A stretch of DNA of 64,000 bases from an uncultured Lachnospiraceae bacterium (GTDB lineage: Bacteria; Bacillota; Clostridia; Lachnospirales; Lachnospiraceae). This document shows positions 61,691 through 64,000 of this stretch, in pieces. Positions within the stretch are counted from its first letter, which is position 1, and each line of letters opens with the position of its first letter. The stretch lies in contig CAJODN010000002.1 in NCBI GenBank assembly GCA_905233695.1, positions 1-64,000 on the forward strand. Direction: 5' to 3'. Both the position numbers and the translations under genes were made by a program. Below the pieces are notes generated by a model, which ran no database searches, had not been told where the DNA came from, and was given only the letters and a program-made list of their open reading frames with translations.

Positions 61691-63094
61691 ATGTCCGGTG
61701 TAAAAATAACAGAAACAATACTTCGTGATGCCCATCAATCGCTTATTGCAACAAGAATGCCTACGGAACAGATGCTTCCCATTGTTGATACGATGGATAA
61801 GATAGGTTATCATGCTGTAGAATGTTGGGGCGGTGCTACATTCGATGCATCTCTCAGATTCTTAAAGGAAGACCCTTGGGACAGACTACGTAAGCTTCGT
61901 GATGGTTTTAAGAACACTAAGCTTCAGATGCTTTTCCGTGGTCAGAATATCTTGGGATATAAGCCATATGCTGATGATGTGGTAGAATATTTTGTGCAGA
62001 AATCAATTGCCAACGGTATCGATATCATAAGAATATTCGATTGTCTTAATGATGTTCGTAATCTTCAGACAGCTGTTGACGCTTGTAACAAAGAAAAAGG
62101 GCACGCACAGGTTGCTCTTTCATATACTCTCGGAGACGCATATACACTTGATTACTGGATGGATATGGCGAAGCGTGTAGAAGATATGGGTGCTGATTCC
62201 CTTTGCATTAAGGATATGGCAGGTCTCTTGCTGCCTAAGAAGGCAGAAGAGCTTATAAGAGCGCTTAAATCCGCTACAAAGCTTCCTGTAGACCTTCACA
62301 CCCACTATACCTCAGGAGTTGCTTCTATGACCTATATGAAGGCCGTAGAAGCCGGATGTGACATTATTGACACCGCTGCAAGTCCCTTTGCCCTTGGAAC
62401 AAGTCAGCCCGCTACTGAAGTTATGGTTGAAGCCTTCAGAGATACAGAGTATGATACGGGGCTTGACCAGAACAAGCTTGCTGAAGTTGCTGATTACTTC
62501 AGGCCATACAGAGAGCAGTGCCTTAAGGACGGACTTCTTAATCCTAAGGTTCTGGGCGTTAATATCAACACCCTTCGTTACCAGGTGCCCGGCGGTATGC
62601 TTTCTAACCTTTTAAGTCAGCTTACGGAACAGGGTAAGGAGGATAAGTTCGAGGAAGTGCTTGCAGAGGTGCCCAGAGTACGTAAAGATTTGGGTGAACC
62701 GCCCCTTGTTACGCCTTCGTCACAGATTGTGGGTACACAGGCTGTATTCAACGTGCTTATGGGCGAGAGATACAAGGTTGCAACTAAGGAGACTAAGGAT
62801 ATTCTCCTCGGTAATTACGGTCAGACCGTTAAGCCCTTTAACCCGGAGGTTGTTGATAAGGTGCTTGGCGAAGATAAGAAGAACGCCATTACTTGCAGAC
62901 CGGCAGATCTCTTAGAGCCACAGCTTGCCACTATTGAAGAAGAGATGAAGGAATACAAGACGCAGGACGAGGATGTGTTAAGCTACGCATTGTTCCCGCA
63001 GGTTGCTTTAGAGTTCTTCAAGTACAGAGACGCGCAATCGAGTAAGGTGGATGTAAATGTTGCCGATACAGAAAACAACGCTTATCCTGTATAA
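61691..63094 (+). CDS. oadA: oxaloacetate decarboxylase alpha / pyruvate carboxyltransferase subunit (5S type)
   Basis: TIM-barrel carboxyltransferase acting on oxaloacetate/pyruvate. Motifs: ITETILRDAHQSLIATRMP (metal Asp), ECWGGATFDASLRFL, LRGQNILGYKPY-like FRGQNILGYKPYADDVV, CIKDMAGLLLPKKA (active-site Lys region) and PVDLHTHYTSGVASM (HxH metal ligands). The C-terminal PYC_OADA domain ends near residue 467; no biotinyl domain is attached, so the separate carrier at 60019 must serve it. ATG 61691 follows AAAGGAG; an upstream in-frame ATG (61631) lies inside the repeat element. Confidence 0.95.
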   Translation: MSGVKITETILRDAHQSLIATRMPTEQMLPIVDTMDKIGYHAVECWGGATFDASLRFLKEDPWDRLRKLRDGFKNTKLQMLFRGQNILGYKPYADDVVEYFVQKSIANGIDIIRIFDCLNDVRNLQTAVDACNKEKGHAQVALSYTLGDAYTLDYWMDMAKRVEDMGADSLCIKDMAGLLLPKKAEELIRALKSATKLPVDLHTHYTSGVASMTYMKAVEAGCDIIDTAASPFALGTSQPATEVMVEAFRDTEYDTGLDQNKLAEVADYFRPYREQCLKDGLLNPKVLGVNINTLRYQVPGGMLSNLLSQLTEQGKEDKFEEVLAEVPRVRKDLGEPPLVTPSSQIVGTQAVFNVLMGERYKVATKETKDILLGNYGQTVKPFNPEVVDKVLGEDKKNAITCRPADLLEPQLATIEEEMKEYKTQDEDVLSYALFPQVALEFFKYRDAQSSKVDVNVADTENNAYPV

Positions 63095-63111
63095 GTTTTA
63101 GATTATTATTT

Positions 63112-63160
63112 CGCCATAGTCTTTGGTGTGTTATATTAGCCTTAGACTATGGCGTTTCTT
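63112..63160 (+). terminator. Rho-independent terminator after oadA
   Basis: A perfect 11-bp stem CGCCATAGTCT (63112-63122) and AGACTATGGCG (63144-63154) with a 21-nt loop and a TTTCTT tail. Confidence 0.82.
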
Positions 63161-63193
63161 GTATAAAAATATATACCCCTAGGGGAGTATGGA

Positions 63194-64000
63194 ATGAATA
63201 AAGTTATTATAATTGGCGGAGGTGCCGCCGGTCTTATGGCTGCTGTGGCTGCTTCTTTGAATTCGGATGACGTTATTATATACGACGGTAATGAGAAGCT
63301 GGGCAAGAAAATGTATATCACCGGTAAAGGAAGATGTAACCTTACCAATGCCTGTGATATCAGTTCTTATTTTGAAAATGTTGTAAGTAACGATAAATTC
63401 CTGTATTCGGCTCTTTATACATTTACAAATGACGATGTTATTAAGTTCTTTGAAGAAAACGGTTGCCCTATTAAGATTGAACGGGGAGACAGGGTGTTTC
63501 CGAGAAGTGATAAGTCGTCGGATGTAATTAATGCACTTTCGAAATACATTAGGAATAAAGGCGTTAAGGTGGTTCTTAACACTAAGGTTACGGGAATCCT
63601 TACAGATAATGGCAAAGCAATCGGCGTCAAGCTTGAAAACGGTAAGAGTGACTGCGCCGACAGGGTTATTGTTGCTACAGGAGGACTGTCATATAAGACT
63701 ACCGGCTCAACAGGCGATGGCTTTAAGTTCGCTAAAGACCTGGGAATAAGTGTTACAGGCTTTCGCCCCGGACTTGTGCCGTTAGAGGTTAAGGAAGATT
63801 ATATAACTGCTTTACAAGGTCTTTCTCTTCGTAATGTGTCTCTTAGGATTAAGAAAGACAATAAAGTGCTGTACGAAGACTTTGGAGAGATGCTTTTTAC
63901 TCACTTTGGAGTAAGCGGTCCTATCGTTCTTAGTGCAAGTAGCATAATAGGAAAGCATCTGGAGACATCGAATACTCTTACAGGCGTAGTAGATATGAAA
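63194..64000 (+). CDS. NAD(P)/FAD-dependent oxidoreductase, HI0933/YhiN family, 3' end outside window
   Basis: Flavoprotein of the HI0933 (BaiN-like) group; physiological substrate usually unknown. The reading frame is open from ATG 63194 to the window end (269 codons). The dinucleotide-binding motif IIIGGGAAGLMAAVAA is at the N-terminus, followed by the family signature GKKMYITGKGRCNLTN, GDRVFPRSDKSSDV, VIVATGGLSYKTTGSTGDGF and LFTHFGVSGPIVL. GGGGAG is the ribosome-binding site. It is separated from oadA by a terminator. Confidence 0.92.
   Translation, partial: MNKVIIIGGGAAGLMAAVAASLNSDDVIIYDGNEKLGKKMYITGKGRCNLTNACDISSYFENVVSNDKFLYSALYTFTNDDVIKFFEENGCPIKIERGDRVFPRSDKSSDVINALSKYIRNKGVKVVLNTKVTGILTDNGKAIGVKLENGKSDCADRVIVATGGLSYKTTGSTGDGFKFAKDLGISVTGFRPGLVPLEVKEDYITALQGLSLRNVSLRIKKDNKVLYEDFGEMLFTHFGVSGPIVLSASSIIGKHLETSNTLTGVVDMK

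Overview
The window looks like a stretch of chromosome from a motile, low-to-mid GC Gram-positive anaerobe of the class Clostridia, most likely Lachnospiraceae. This rests on gene order and protein character: a long fla/che operon that runs through sigma-D into rpsB-tsf, a PolC-type replicase, a FliY-type switch protein, CheC and CheD, a Na+-dependent decarboxylase cluster, and a preference for AGA/AGG arginine codons. Every gene I can support is on the + strand. I see no phage, insertion sequence, CRISPR array or defence island. Genus assignment is inference; no 16S rRNA gene is present.

Region 1 (1-23963) is the distal half of a flagellar/chemotaxis operon. It begins inside flgE. After a terminator come motA, motB, fliL, fliM, fliY, cheY, fliO, fliP, fliQ, fliR, flhB, flhA, flhF, flhG, a PilZ protein, a receiver-less cheB, cheA, cheW, cheC, cheD, a small membrane protein, the flagellar sigma factor, a FapA/DUF342 protein and three accessory proteins. 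One of these accessory proteins occupies the position that swrB has in Bacillus. Together they encode stator, switch, export gate, flagellar placement GTPase/ATPase pair, adaptation enzymes and the late-gene sigma factor.

Region 2 (23964-34220) carries rpsB-tsf behind a strong promoter, then a membrane-anchored polysaccharide deacetylase and a bactofilin inserted before the usual pyrH-frr-uppS-cdsA-dxr-rseP-ispG block (UMP kinase, ribosome recycling, undecaprenyl and phospholipid precursors, MEP isoprenoid pathway, site-2 protease). EF-Ts carries a large internal insertion.

Region 3 (34221-44033) has polC, a DUF815 AAA ATPase, a Cof-type HAD phosphatase, an isolated small gene with its own promoter and terminator, and then a 438-bp non-coding stretch. 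That stretch holds a terminator, a highly structured repeat-bearing segment, and the promoter and attenuator leader of infC-rpmI-rplT. infC starts with AUU. galE follows.

Region 4 (44034-57824) has tRNA-Glu(CUC), the rimP-nusA-ylxQ-infB-rbfA-nrnA-truB-ribF translation/RNA operon, a secreted NlpC/P60 cell-wall hydrolase, rpsO, pnp (with a long leader hairpin) and scpA-scpB (chromosome condensation).

Region 5 (57840-63094) is a biotin-dependent, sodium-pumping decarboxylase cluster with two different carboxyltransferase subunits: an acyl-CoA type and an oxaloacetate/pyruvate type. A 138-bp inverted-repeat element lies between the beta subunit and the second carboxyltransferase. The window ends inside an HI0933-family flavoprotein.

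The most interesting non-obvious signals are the infC leader and AUU start, the structured segment 41310-41500, the 27-bp tandem repeats whose last copy supplies the rbfA start codon, the 138-bp inverted-repeat element, and the two-carboxyltransferase decarboxylase set. I did not find a clearly undescribed multi-gene system.
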